Assembly: GCA_964583155.1 (NCBI GenBank)
Contig: CAZOUY010000006.1
Span: 1-64,000, forward strand
Direction of reading: 5' to 3'
DNA: 64,000 bases
Source of the DNA: CAG-826 sp964583155
GTDB taxonomy: Bacteria; Bacillota_I; Bacilli_A; RFN20; CAG-826
Below are positions 51,595 to 60,492 of the stretch, one piece after another; the first letter of the stretch is position 1; the number at the start of each line of letters is the position of its first letter. A program made the position numbers and the translations under genes. The notes beneath the pieces are model-generated. The model did no database searches, was not told where the DNA came from, and was given only the letters and a program-made list of their open reading frames with translations.

Positions 51595-54500
51595 ATGAAA
51601 AAGAATTTTAAATTTTTCGGATTGCTGCTAACGATGGCTGGAATCGTTTTAGCAGGCTGCGGTCCTAAAGATAACCCTTCCTCAACTACAGGTCCATCTT
51701 CAAATGGTGGTGGAGTTTCCAACGCTCTAAAGAAAGCTTTAGAAGCTGATTATTCCAACATGACCGTTGAGGGCTATATGGCCTATGATTTAGGAATGGG
51801 AATTGAGGAGGAGTACTTCCAGGAAGTGGTTTACCATGATTACACTATCATCATGCCACAATCGGCCGAAGATACGACTTACCTTTATTACCACGATTAT
51901 GAAAACGAGAGTTATTTATATTTCGAGGATCGAGGTAATGGCGATGCTTGGTTGAAAAAAGGCTTAAATGATGCGTCTCTTGGCCTTCAATATACTTACT
52001 TTTCTTGGACTTATTCTTTACAATTTTTAAAAGCGGAAGATGCGGTTTATTCGCAAGGCGCTTACATCATTTCCAATCCAACGGTAATTGAAGAGTTGAA
52101 TACGACAATGTTTGGTTTCGCGTGGTTTAACGAAATTGAATATGTTATGTTATTTTTAACGGACGATCATATTACTCAAATTACGGCGTTATGCAGTTTG
52201 GATAACGATGATGAGTGTGTTGTCATTAGAATGGGACAATTCGGAACCACATATTTTAATGATAGCTCATTACCTCCAGCTCCAACGAGTGCTAATGTCA
52301 GAACATATTATGACTATACCGGCACAGAACCAGTGGTTGATAAATATATCGATTCATTGACGATTCAAACGGAAGGTAATCCTGCTCATGATGCTGATTT
52401 CGATATCATTTTAGATATTGAGAAGACCAGTGCAGTTTCGGTTACATATCTTCCAACCGACGCTAATAAGAAGGATATTACATGGCATTCATCCGATGAA
52501 ACGGTAGTGGCCATCGATTTCCATAGTACTTCGGGATGGCGGCTTGTTAAGGGTTTAAAAGCAGGAACGGCTGAAGTATACGCCACCGCTGTTGGAGCCG
52601 AAGGCAAAACCATCACTTCCAATACGTTAAAGGTGAAAGTAAATTCATTAGCGGAGCAAAATAAAGAAGGCTGCGTTTACGACTTTACCTTCATTAACAT
52701 AGCGAATGATATTGTGATTGCAAGCAACGCTATCAACAATGATGCGCCATTTGAAATCACCTCTAATAAGGCTGGTCTTCGTGATGGAAAATATTCCGAT
52801 GGATCATTTGAAGCCGATCACTTGGTCTTATACTTGGATCCATTGAAAGTTGACTTTGATAAACCAGCGGGCAGCGAATTAGTATTTAATTTCGATGATC
52901 AACAGGTTTCTTCAATTTCACTTTATTATGGTTTATTCTATGATAGCCATAAATCCTATGCTAGCAAAGTATCAAGCGCCAAGATTTTAACATCTAATGA
53001 CGGCGAGACATGGGATGAAATCGATATTCTTGCGGAAATTCAAGAAAATGCTTCTGGAACTAACAAGAAATTAATGGAGCATTCATTTGCGCCTGCCTCC
53101 ATCGTTAAGATCCGTTTAGAATCTTCAATGGTCGGTAATTCTTATGTTATCGGTTTAGATAATGTTGCTTTTATGGCTAATGAAGATTGCCATATGCATG
53201 GAACAGGACCCGAAATAGTCGATGTTGAATCGATTACCATTTCCGCGGTTTCTACTGAAGTAAAAGAAGGCTCCACTTTATTATTCGGAGCGGTTGTAAG
53301 CCCAAGCAATGCCAGCAACAAAAATGTCACCTGGCATTCAGGAAACGAAGAGATTTTAACCATTGATAGCAATGGTAAAGTGACCGGTGTAAAAGCAGGT
53401 GAGACCATGGTTTATGCCTTAAGCGCTGATGGACTTATCAAATCAAATGAGGTGACGGTTACAGTTCTTCCTGCTCCTCATATGACCTCAGAGTATCTTG
53501 GTGTTTTCATTGCCGAAGTCTTTACTAATAGTGATTACTATGAATTTGTCTTACGAGTGTTGGACACCGATCATGCTCAAGTTGAAGTTGCGGATGTAAC
53601 TTATAATTTTGTTTTAGATGATTATGATGAAGAAGATCGTTTCTATGTTTTGAAGGGTGAAAATGATATTTCCTTGCGAATCAAATATTCAACCTACAAT
53701 AAGGTAATGGAGGTTTTCGGTTCATTTGGAGGCTTTACCTTAGGCAATACTTACACTAATAATGGTGAAGAGTTTACGCCTTTTGTCGCTGCGACTTCTA
53801 TTAGTATTTCGTTTGGAAAAGATGATAACACTTTAGTAGTTGGCGAAAAGGCATCCGTAATTGCAACAGTCGCTCCTAGCGATGCTTATTATAGAGAATT
53901 GACAAGAACGAACAGCAATCCTGATATCGCGGATTTTGAGAGCTCTGACAGCAATGTCTTAGTAGCAAAACAAGCTGGTGAAGTGACTATTACTTTCACC
54001 AATAAGGAAGGCGTTAGTAATTCGATTACAATTACAGTCTTACCGGTCAAGCAGGTTACTGGTTTAACAATTAATGCTCCGGCAACATTGGAATTAGGTC
54101 AAAGTGTTGAATTGACAGTTGATATTGAACCACTTGATTACAATAGTGTTAATTTGACTTGGGACTCATCGGATACCAGCGTTGCGACTGTTTCGAAAAA
54201 CACAGTGACTGGTGTCGTTAGCCTTAATGCCAAGTCATTGGGTGAATGCACTATTACATGTACTGATACCGTATCCGGTGTTACCACAAGCGTGACGGTT
54301 GAAGTTGTCGGTGTTTCCGACAAATTACCTTCAGCGATGGTGGGAACCTGGAACGCTGATTATGATGATTATGCGGTCTTTACTTTTGAAATTGATGCTA
54401 CGGGTAATGTTATTTGGACAGATGATATCTTTGAATATGAAGCTGATTTAACCCTCGAATCAATTTCGAATAATGAATATACCTTCAGATCGGCCAATGA

Positions 54501-54615
54501 TGACGTACTAGTCTTTAGTTTTGATGAAGATACCGATACATTAACAGTAATATCCTTTACTGATGCATACAGCGGATATTATGAATTCATTTCCGAAATG
54601 GTTTGCTACAAATAG
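51595..54615 (+). CDS. large lipoprotein with Ig-like (BIg2) domains
   Basis: A 1006-residue lipoprotein (lipobox LAGCG, Cys22). A unique N-terminal region (45-245) is followed by a BIg2-like unit (about 250-350, DITWHSSDETVVAI), a discoidin-like beta-sandwich (about 355-530), and further BIg2 units near 540-625, 740-815 and 820-900 (NVTWHSGNEEILTIDSNGKV, NLTWDSSDTSVATVS). The last 100 residues form a small beta-rich domain. It is likely to be a surface adhesin or glycan binder. AAAGGAG precedes ATG by 7 bases. Two paralogous small lipoproteins flank it. Confidence 0.75.
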   Translation: MKKNFKFFGLLLTMAGIVLAGCGPKDNPSSTTGPSSNGGGVSNALKKALEADYSNMTVEGYMAYDLGMGIEEEYFQEVVYHDYTIIMPQSAEDTTYLYYHDYENESYLYFEDRGNGDAWLKKGLNDASLGLQYTYFSWTYSLQFLKAEDAVYSQGAYIISNPTVIEELNTTMFGFAWFNEIEYVMLFLTDDHITQITALCSLDNDDECVVIRMGQFGTTYFNDSSLPPAPTSANVRTYYDYTGTEPVVDKYIDSLTIQTEGNPAHDADFDIILDIEKTSAVSVTYLPTDANKKDITWHSSDETVVAIDFHSTSGWRLVKGLKAGTAEVYATAVGAEGKTITSNTLKVKVNSLAEQNKEGCVYDFTFINIANDIVIASNAINNDAPFEITSNKAGLRDGKYSDGSFEADHLVLYLDPLKVDFDKPAGSELVFNFDDQQVSSISLYYGLFYDSHKSYASKVSSAKILTSNDGETWDEIDILAEIQENASGTNKKLMEHSFAPASIVKIRLESSMVGNSYVIGLDNVAFMANEDCHMHGTGPEIVDVESITISAVSTEVKEGSTLLFGAVVSPSNASNKNVTWHSGNEEILTIDSNGKVTGVKAGETMVYALSADGLIKSNEVTVTVLPAPHMTSEYLGVFIAEVFTNSDYYEFVLRVLDTDHAQVEVADVTYNFVLDDYDEEDRFYVLKGENDISLRIKYSTYNKVMEVFGSFGGFTLGNTYTNNGEEFTPFVAATSISISFGKDDNTLVVGEKASVIATVAPSDAYYRELTRTNSNPDIADFESSDSNVLVAKQAGEVTITFTNKEGVSNSITITVLPVKQVTGLTINAPATLELGQSVELTVDIEPLDYNSVNLTWDSSDTSVATVSKNTVTGVVSLNAKSLGECTITCTDTVSGVTTSVTVEVVGVSDKLPSAMVGTWNADYDDYAVFTFEIDATGNVIWTDDIFEYEADLTLESISNNEYTFRSANDDVLVFSFDEDTDTLTVISFTDAYSGYYEFISEMVCYK

Positions 54616-54628
54616 TTTTGTTGAATTG

Positions 54629-54665
54629 ATCATGAGATGGCTATAGCGGTCATCTCATGATTTTT
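54629..54665 (+). terminator. terminator after the BIg2 lipoprotein gene
   Basis: ATCATGAGATG (54629-54639) pairs perfectly with CATCTCATGAT (54651-54661), ending in T5. Confidence 0.88.
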
Positions 54666-54681
54666 AAAAGGAGTTGCTTCT

Positions 54682-55485
54682 ATGAAAAAACACATATTTT
54701 TGTCGTTATGCTCATTTTTATTGCTTACTTCTTGCCACAATGAGACTTTTCATTCTACATGGAAAGATTCGGAAGTGGCTAAGAATATCGAATCATCGAT
54801 TAAATACGATATTCCGTATATTGAAGCGGAATCATATTATTCATATACATCGGTGGATGATTTTAATGAACCGGTCCTGAGCATTGGCTGTAATTTTGCC
54901 ACGGATGAGGAGGTTAATAACTCCTTAGATCGATATTATGCTATATGCGATAATAGCGGATATACTATGGCCCGGCAAACGGTTCAGCAACCGACGACAG
55001 GCGGGTATTATGAATTTGAATGCTGCTTTGCCGATTTGGTGATTAATGATGGCTTTGCTATTGAAATTCAATTCACCATTGGAAAGGTCGATAGTAATGC
55101 TTCAAGAGAACAATTATGTATTTTGGCTTTTACCTATGTGCCCGTTTATGATGATCGTTGGCCCACTAATTTGGTTTCGCATTATTTAGGATTTGATATT
55201 CCTCATTATGAATTTACCGGTGCTCAATATAGCGCCCAAGTGGAAATTGATAGCACCTATAAAGTTCCGATTGTGACAATCATGATCAAGAATGCGGATG
55301 AGGCTTCGGAGAGTGAATATTATAAAAAATTAAGCGATCTAGGATATGTTATTGATGATAGTTCCTATTCAGATGGCTATGGCTATTATGCTTTCGCGAA
55401 GGACAATTCACATTGTATCGAGTTCTATTATAATGCGTATTATGGCTTATTGATCTTTGCGTGGTCTTTAGAGGGCATTAATTAA
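54682..55485 (+). CDS. hypothetical lipoprotein, paralogue B
   Basis: A 267-residue lipoprotein (lipobox LTSC, Cys18) with the same two-unit layout as paralogue A: YDIPYIEAESYYSY in the first unit and FDIPHYEFTGAQY in the second, each followed by beta-rich sequence with many Tyr and Asp. AAAAGGAG lies 7 bases before the ATG. The pair probably arose by duplication around the BIg2 gene. Function unknown. Confidence 0.65.
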   Translation: MKKHIFLSLCSFLLLTSCHNETFHSTWKDSEVAKNIESSIKYDIPYIEAESYYSYTSVDDFNEPVLSIGCNFATDEEVNNSLDRYYAICDNSGYTMARQTVQQPTTGGYYEFECCFADLVINDGFAIEIQFTIGKVDSNASREQLCILAFTYVPVYDDRWPTNLVSHYLGFDIPHYEFTGAQYSAQVEIDSTYKVPIVTIMIKNADEASESEYYKKLSDLGYVIDDSSYSDGYGYYAFAKDNSHCIEFYYNAYYGLLIFAWSLEGIN

Positions 55486-55509
55486 AAAAAGCGGACAACC
55501 GCTTTTTTT
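55484..55509 (+). terminator. terminator after lipoprotein paralogue B
   Basis: A7GCGG pairs with CCGCT7 around ACAA. Confidence 0.88.
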
Positions 55510-55539
55510 ATGATCGATAGACGAGGAAGGAGATAAAAA

Positions 55540-56052
55540 ATGCTGCATTTATTTTTAAAGGATGATGAATATCCTTTACAGGAGATTGATCATACGCGAG
55601 TTATCGCCCGCGCTGTAGCGATAAATGATCGTCATGAGGTAGCGGTTTTGCACGTTATTCGTGATGACATTTTTGGTAATTATGATTACTATGAATTACC
55701 TGGTGGCGGCGTTAAGAGTGATGAAGATCTTTCTTTAGCGGCGATACGTGAAATCCACGAAGAGGTAGGCGCAACATGCTCCTTGATTCAAGAAATCGGT
55801 ATTGTGGACGATTTTTACAATTTATTGAGACGTCATAATGAAAATCACTATTTCTTATTGCAGGTGATAGACATAGGAAAAAGAGATCTGGAAGAATATG
55901 AAAAAATGATGATTCATGAAGTGATATGGGTTGATATCGATCAAGCAATCAAAATGTTTCAAGAGATGCCTTCAACGGGTGTTTCAAAATTGGTAAAAAA
56001 TAGAGAGCTACCTGTTCTCATGGAATGTCGAAAATATATAAAAGAATTATAA
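55540..56052 (+). CDS. Nudix hydrolase
   Basis: A 170-residue Nudix-fold hydrolase. The Nudix box reads GGVKSDEDLSLAAIREIHEE followed by VG, with the metal-binding Glu residues in REIHEEVG. The substrate (a nucleoside diphosphate linked to X) cannot be told. AAGGAG lies 8 bases before the ATG. It is bounded by terminators on both sides, so it is a single-gene unit. Confidence 0.9.
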   Translation: MLHLFLKDDEYPLQEIDHTRVIARAVAINDRHEVAVLHVIRDDIFGNYDYYELPGGGVKSDEDLSLAAIREIHEEVGATCSLIQEIGIVDDFYNLLRRHNENHYFLLQVIDIGKRDLEEYEKMMIHEVIWVDIDQAIKMFQEMPSTGVSKLVKNRELPVLMECRKYIKEL

Positions 56053-56061
56053 AGTACAGCG

Positions 56062-56093
56062 AAACGGACTGTTGAAAAATAGTTCGTTTTTTT
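56062..56093 (+). terminator. terminator of the Nudix gene
   Basis: AAACGGACT (56062-56070) pairs with AGTTCGTTT (56081-56089) with one G-T pair, followed by T4. Confidence 0.75.
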
Positions 56094-56301
56094 GTGAAAT
56101 ATATTATGTAAAAAAGTCATAAGTGTTTACTAAAAGTTTGACGCCAAGATATTAGGCTAGATAATCATAAATGGATATGATGATCTATTTTGGTACGCTT
56201 GCTTAATCTTGCTAAGGCTTGCATACTTTAAATAAAGCTCATCTTAAGAGCGTTTCCACTTTCCTGACTATGTATTGCACATGGCTTCATATTTTTGATT
56301 T

Positions 56302-57261
56302 CTACTCAGGTCGATAGAGCTTAAAGGCATTTAAATGTTCATATTTCATGTTATTTTCTAAGGATTTTGGGGAAAGAATCATCACATTTTTTCCAAAAGC
56401 GAGGAAATAGAACATCAAGTGATCAAAGCTGCAAGAAAAATAATAGATATCGCCTTCTATTTTTCTTACAGGTGGGCGGTGTAAATAGCGACGTTCATAC
56501 ATTCTTTTACCGATTTTGTTCAATTTGATCTCGGCATAACATGGTTCTTGATAAGGAAATTGAATGCCATTAAAAATAATATCATCAAATAATTCCGTTT
56601 CTTCTTTTGTAAACTGAAAAGAAGTGTTTAAAATAATAACTTTTTTAATCTTGGAAATATGAACGGAATAATTTTTATTATTGACCTTTCCTAGCAAATA
56701 AAGATAGAGTTCTTCTTTTGAAGTTCCCATCTGATAAAGAGCCATATCTATGGTTTCATTTTTTAAGAAAAGGCGCACTACTTTTTGTTCTTCAATAGCT
56801 TTTTGTATCAAGGTCACATTGCTTTTAAAAATGACTTTCTCTCTTTCATATTGAGGAAGCTTTAAGTATTCGATAACTAGATTACGGAAAAATTGCGAGG
56901 TGGTTTGATATTTAAAGCTCGTTAAAATTGATTCAAAGATATAATCATTTTCTGTCGTTAAAACAAAGGTAATGCTTTCAGTATAGCTTGCCTCTTTTTC
57001 CATGTTTTCCTTTCCTTGAAATAGCATGGCAAATTCATTAGCGAGCCTCGTATCGATATGAAGCTCTTGCATAATGGAGCTTGCTAAATTGCTTGTGTGC
57101 TTTACTTTTTCCATATAATCGTCGTAGAAATTCTCGAAGAGCAAATTCATAAATTTATTCTTATTAATGGTTCCATCATTTTTGGTAATGGAGAAAAGCT
57201 TCATGTCCGACAATAAAGTTTGATAGCAATGTTCATCTAAATTTACTTTTATTTTTAACAT
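56302..57261 (-). CDS. WYL-domain transcriptional regulator
   Basis: A 319-residue protein. The first 130 residues are helical and look like a DNA-binding region with a ribbon- or winged-type start, not classified. From about residue 150 a WYL-like fold follows (LIQKAIEEQKVVRLFLK, LYLLGKVNNKNYSVHISKIKKV), then a WCX-like end (GDIYYFSCSFDHLMFYFLAFGKNVMILSPKSL). WYL proteins sense nucleic-acid or nucleotide ligands and often control defence or stress genes. GGAGG lies 7 bases before the ATG. It is divergent from the TerD-like gene, which it probably controls. Confidence 0.75.
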   Translation of the reverse strand: MLKIKVNLDEHCYQTLLSDMKLFSITKNDGTINKNKFMNLLFENFYDDYMEKVKHTSNLASSIMQELHIDTRLANEFAMLFQGKENMEKEASYTESITFVLTTENDYIFESILTSFKYQTTSQFFRNLVIEYLKLPQYEREKVIFKSNVTLIQKAIEEQKVVRLFLKNETIDMALYQMGTSKEELYLYLLGKVNNKNYSVHISKIKKVIILNTSFQFTKEETELFDDIIFNGIQFPYQEPCYAEIKLNKIGKRMYERRYLHRPPVRKIEGDIYYFSCSFDHLMFYFLAFGKNVMILSPKSLENNMKYEHLNAFKLYRPE

Positions 57262-57425
57262 ATTTTTTCCTCCGTGTATTATTTATACTCAAAAATTTAA
57301 GCGATTTTAAAAAATATTCGGCTTATTTGCTGCATTATTATACCACAAATATAAAATAAATTTGCACATTTTTTTATAATTATTTCCTGCTTACAATGGA
57401 AGTGTAGGTTAGGAAGTGGCAAAAA

Positions 57426-59540
57426 ATGGAAAGAATATTTGAAAAGAAATTATTGACTTTTGGCTATTTGGTCTTAGATAAAAAGACAAAGGGCACAACG
57501 ACGAATGAAGATATCAGCGTTCTAACAAAAAGTTTTTTAGATTTAGGTTTTATTCTCGATCATTCTTCTATTGAATTATTAAAGAATACGCCCTTAAAAG
57601 AAGTAAAGCAATTTTACTTTCATGCTTTTAGTTTATTAAAGGCCAGTAAAGGAGCGAGTGCCAAGCACATTTATTTTTATCGTAACTTTCCTAATATGGA
57701 AAATATCAGTGATGATGAATATATCTTACGTGCGATGTTGCATTACATGACGGTCAGTGAAGAAGATTATGGCTATATGGCGCAAGATATTAAAGAAATA
57801 AAGAGAGATAAGGAAAATGTCGAAATTGATCCCATTATTTTAAAAATAATCGATGAAGAAACCGCTAAAGATATTTTAGGCAAGTATCTCACTTCCATTT
57901 TTGAAGCGAATCATGTGATTTCTGATCGTGATCTAACCGTGGCGAGGGCTTTTTTGAAATCCTATCCTCAAATGGTTTCTCCCGTCTCTTTTATGTTTAG
58001 AGAAAATTTGGTCATCTATGCACAAATGATATTAGATGATAAAAAGAAAGTTTCTGCGCTTTTTGATTATCTTCCTATTCATCATTTTAAAACGGTAACG
58101 GATATATTACGTCTTTATGCTGCAATTTCTCATCATTCCTATTTAAATCATCACATCACTTTAAAAAGCTTAGATCGTAAAGCAAGAAAAATCTTTTTAT
58201 CTCATTTAAATGCTTTAGTCAAAGGCAAAGAAGATATTATGGATGATTTTGCAATGCATGAAGTGTTATGGAAAAAAGCCTTTCGCCTCCTTCATGTGGG
58301 AGAATATATGACAATATATCCTCACATCTATGATTGCGCTTATCGGTTAAGAACGAATCAATACGATACCTTCTTTTCGAAAGTGAATAAATATATTCAA
58401 AACGAAGATAAAGAAGTTTTTACTTTATTAAAAAAGAAACCGGGATTCTTTGCTAGAATGCTTGATTCTTTGTTTCGCAATACTTCTTTTAGCGTAGAGG
58501 AAATATTATCTCAATTTACTTGCGTTATGCCTTCTATTTCTACGAACGTTCTCATTCAATTATGGGAATATTATCAAAATCGCAATAATTTATTAGATCA
58601 ACGGTTTATTACTTATCGTAATAGCTTAGATTTCGTTTTTGTTCAAGTCCCTGAAACGCGTTCTTGCTATTATGAAGATACTTTGAATAAGATTATCCAT
58701 TGCTTAGAAGAAGGCTTAAAAGAGCATTATACCTTTAAGCCTATTCTTCAAAATGTTTATCTCGATCCTAAAATGAAAAAATATATGGTTCCACTCAACA
58801 ATAAAAATCAATCCGAAGGATTAAGAACTTTAACTTTTGGATCCAAAATTTCTTTAGATCCTGAAGATAATACGATCTTACGTTTCTTCACTTATTGGAA
58901 AAATATTAAAGAAAACCGAGTTGATATTGATTTATCTGCGGAGCTTTATAACGAATCATTTGAATACATTTCCTCTTTAGCGTGGCATGATATGGGGAGT
59001 GGTAGAGATTTTAGTTCCTACCATTCTGGTGATATCACTACTGCTCCTAAAGGCGCAAGTGAATTCATTGATATCAATTTTGAAAAAGCGAAAAATTATT
59101 GCCGATATATTGTCGTATGCAATACGGTTTTTACGGATCAGAAGTTCAACGAAATTCCTGAATGCTTTTCTGGCGTTATGTTTAGAAAAGAATTAGGAAA
59201 GAGAGGTCCAGTTTTTGATCCTAAAACGGTTCACACTAAATTTGATTTAACTGCAAATTCTTCTTTAACGATTGCTTTTGTTATCGATTTAGAGGCCATG
59301 GAGCTTATTTGGTGTGATTTATGCCAAGATGGCTATTGTGTGGCTGGCGACGCTTCTTTAGGCGCCATCTTAAAGAGAGCAGTTGGTCAGCATATGTCGA
59401 TTTATGACCTAGTGCTTTTACACCAAAATCATCTAACTTTTGTTGATGATAAGGAAAAAGCAGAGGTCATTATCGATGATACACCCGATTCTATGATTAA
59501 TCCTTCACGGATTGATGAAATCATGGAATGGGTGATATAA
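57426..59540 (+). CDS. helical-repeat protein with C-terminal TerD-like domain
   Basis: A 704-residue cytoplasmic protein. Residues 1-430 are almost wholly helical, with DILRLYAAISHHSYL, WKKAFRLLHVGEYMTIYP, KKKPGFFARMLDSLFRN and ISTNVLIQLWEYYQNRN, a scaffold like that of the MXAN_6230-type proteins and, at the level of style only, of TROVE/HEAT proteins. Residues 500-640 match TerD: VDIDLSAELYNESFEY, GSGRDFSSYHSGDITTAPKGASEFIDI, RYIVVCNTVF, CFSGVMFRKELGKRGPVFDPKTV. TerD domains bind calcium and belong to chemical-stress and phage-related systems. The divergent WYL gene and structured elements directly after the stop suggest a stress or defence unit. AGGAAG precedes the ATG. Confidence 0.7.
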   Translation: MERIFEKKLLTFGYLVLDKKTKGTTTNEDISVLTKSFLDLGFILDHSSIELLKNTPLKEVKQFYFHAFSLLKASKGASAKHIYFYRNFPNMENISDDEYILRAMLHYMTVSEEDYGYMAQDIKEIKRDKENVEIDPIILKIIDEETAKDILGKYLTSIFEANHVISDRDLTVARAFLKSYPQMVSPVSFMFRENLVIYAQMILDDKKKVSALFDYLPIHHFKTVTDILRLYAAISHHSYLNHHITLKSLDRKARKIFLSHLNALVKGKEDIMDDFAMHEVLWKKAFRLLHVGEYMTIYPHIYDCAYRLRTNQYDTFFSKVNKYIQNEDKEVFTLLKKKPGFFARMLDSLFRNTSFSVEEILSQFTCVMPSISTNVLIQLWEYYQNRNNLLDQRFITYRNSLDFVFVQVPETRSCYYEDTLNKIIHCLEEGLKEHYTFKPILQNVYLDPKMKKYMVPLNNKNQSEGLRTLTFGSKISLDPEDNTILRFFTYWKNIKENRVDIDLSAELYNESFEYISSLAWHDMGSGRDFSSYHSGDITTAPKGASEFIDINFEKAKNYCRYIVVCNTVFTDQKFNEIPECFSGVMFRKELGKRGPVFDPKTVHTKFDLTANSSLTIAFVIDLEAMELIWCDLCQDGYCVAGDASLGAILKRAVGQHMSIYDLVLLHQNHLTFVDDKEKAEVIIDDTPDSMINPSRIDEIMEWVI

Positions 59541-59546
59541 ACGATC

Positions 59547-59618
59547 AGGGTGGCCAAGATTAACTTACTTCTAGAAGAAACTATCATTGCTATGATTATG
59601 TTAATCGCTATCCACCCT
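59547..59618 (+). ncRNA. structured element 1 of 3
   Basis: Outer stem AGGGTGG (59547-59553) with CCACCCT (59612-59618); CCAA and GCTAT as an internal loop; a 7-bp inner stem GATTAAC (59558-59564) with GTTAATC (59600-59606); then TTACTTCTA and a small ATCAT/ATGAT hairpin (59583-59596). It starts 6 bases after the TerD-like stop, so it is probably in that mRNA 3' end. A-rich DNA follows, so it is not a normal terminator. Confidence 0.65.
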
Positions 59619-59651
59619 TTCAAAAAAAACTTAAGCGGTAATCCGTTTAGT

Positions 59652-59657
59652 TATAAT
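59652..59657 (+). promoter_or_regulatory. candidate -10 for the tandem structured RNAs
   Basis: TATAAT placed so that transcription would start near 59664, at the first bases of element 2. No good -35 was found. Confidence 0.4.
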
Positions 59658-59661
59658 ATAA

Positions 59662-59766
59662 GTGGCATTATTACATTTACTTCTAAATATAAAGCTGCAC
59701 TTCAAAGTGCTGGCATTTACAACAAGTAACTCAGTTACTGGTTGTGCAATATGTAATACTATCCAC
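59662..59766 (+). ncRNA. structured element 2 of 3 (expanded apical part)
   Basis: Outer stem GTGG (59662-59665) with CCAC (59763-59766); CATT and ACTAT as the internal loop; inner stem ATTACAT (59670-59676) with ATGTAAT (59751-59757); then the same TTACTTCTA (59677-59685). The apical part carries two extra hairpins: GCACT/AGTGC with a TCAA tetraloop (59697-59710), and ACAAC-AGTAAC against GTTACT-GTTGT (59719-59745). Confidence 0.65.
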
Positions 59767-59768
59767 AG

Positions 59769-59844
59769 AAATGAGGCTTTGAATTACTTACTTCTATATC
59801 AATAAAATGCAGAGAGCTATGTAATTCGCTATCCTCATTTTTTT
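59769..59844 (+). ncRNA. structured element 3 of 3, ending in a terminator tail
   Basis: Outer stem AAATGAGG (59769-59776) with CCTCATTT (59833-59840); CTTT and GCTAT as the internal loop; inner stem GAATTAC (59781-59787) with GTAATTC (59821-59827); then TTACTTCTA (59788-59796). The outer stem is followed by T7, so the unit also works as an intrinsic terminator. Stem bases differ from elements 1 and 2 but remain paired. Confidence 0.7.
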
Positions 59845-60198
59845 ATTGCGTGCAAAAGCATTTTTCATTACGATTTTATTCAAGTCAATCTTCTATCAAT
59901 TAATTTTTAACGCTTTTGATTGATGGAAACTATTTTTTATAAAACTATCAAAGTCTTGTTCTAATTGTGCTAAAATACTCATAAAGAAATTATCCTTTCT
60001 TGTGGTAATTAAAGTATAACTTCTTCTTTTTTGTTTTGTTACCTACAAAAAAATTAATGCAATCCAATAGTTCGGATAATCACTCCATCGTTGAACCGAT
60101 AACCATAAAAATAGTCACAAAAAAATCTACTTGTCAAAAATCAATGTATCAAAGTTTGTGTGTTCGAACATAGGGGCAGAATAGACTCCTGACAAAAA
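59845..60198. other. non-coding stretch, one possible tiny gene
   Basis: No recognisable gene. TCAATC (59884-59889) and GATTGA (59918-59923) form an inverted repeat. On the minus strand a 28-codon frame is described separately. Confidence 0.35.
59896..59982 (-). CDS. possible 28-residue peptide or gene remnant
   Basis: ATG 59982 on the minus strand is preceded by AAGGAT about 10 bases upstream and a TATACT-like -10 further back. The product opens MSILAQLEQDFDSF and ends HQSKALKIN. It could be a real small protein or the start of a truncated larger gene; no family is recognised. Confidence 0.25.
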   Translation of the reverse strand: MSILAQLEQDFDSFIKNSFHQSKALKIN

Positions 60199-60270
60199 TA
60201 AAAAAACCGGCCAATAAGGCCGGGCGCCTAGGCTATGTCTCGCCTAGATCATATTGCCCCCAACGGGACT
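60199..60270 (-). ncRNA. putative small structured RNA
   Basis: A near-consensus minus-strand promoter is followed by about 72 bases with two hairpins and no ribosome site. CTAGGC/GCCTAG forms one hairpin (60225-60246) and CCGGCC/GGCCGG (60207-60223) with T7 the terminator. GGGGGC and GCGCCC may pair around the first hairpin. The family is not recognised. Confidence 0.55.
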
Positions 60271-60276
60271 AATACT

Positions 60277-60306
60277 AGTATATGACATATTCGCGCAAAA
60301 AGTCAA
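60277..60306 (-). promoter_or_regulatory. promoter of the putative small RNA
   Basis: On the minus strand TTGACT (60301-60306) and TATACT (60277-60282), 18 bases apart. Confidence 0.6.
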
Positions 60307-60309
60307 CAC

Positions 60310-60333
60310 AAAAGCCACGCTTTGGCGCGGCTT
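60310..60333. terminator. GC-rich hairpin upstream of the small RNA
   Basis: AAAGCC.CGC and GCG.GGCTTT around TTTG. Neither flank has a good T-run, so direction is unclear; on the minus strand it could stop read-through from tRNA-His. Confidence 0.4.
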
Positions 60334-60492
60334 TAACATGGCAAAGACTTATCGATTCCTATCTTAAGTGGTTCATAGCGTATGTAACGAATTATAAGCT
60401 TATCTTTTTCACTCATAAAAGTAAAAAAGGCTAAGCAATGAAAATGCCTATAAATTGTATCAAAATTGTATCATTTTACTGTGTTAGGTATC

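Noticed and set aside
59896..59982. Toxin-antitoxin peptide on the minus strand
   Set aside because: The 28-residue product has no membrane helix or toxin-like pattern; kept only as a low-confidence small frame.
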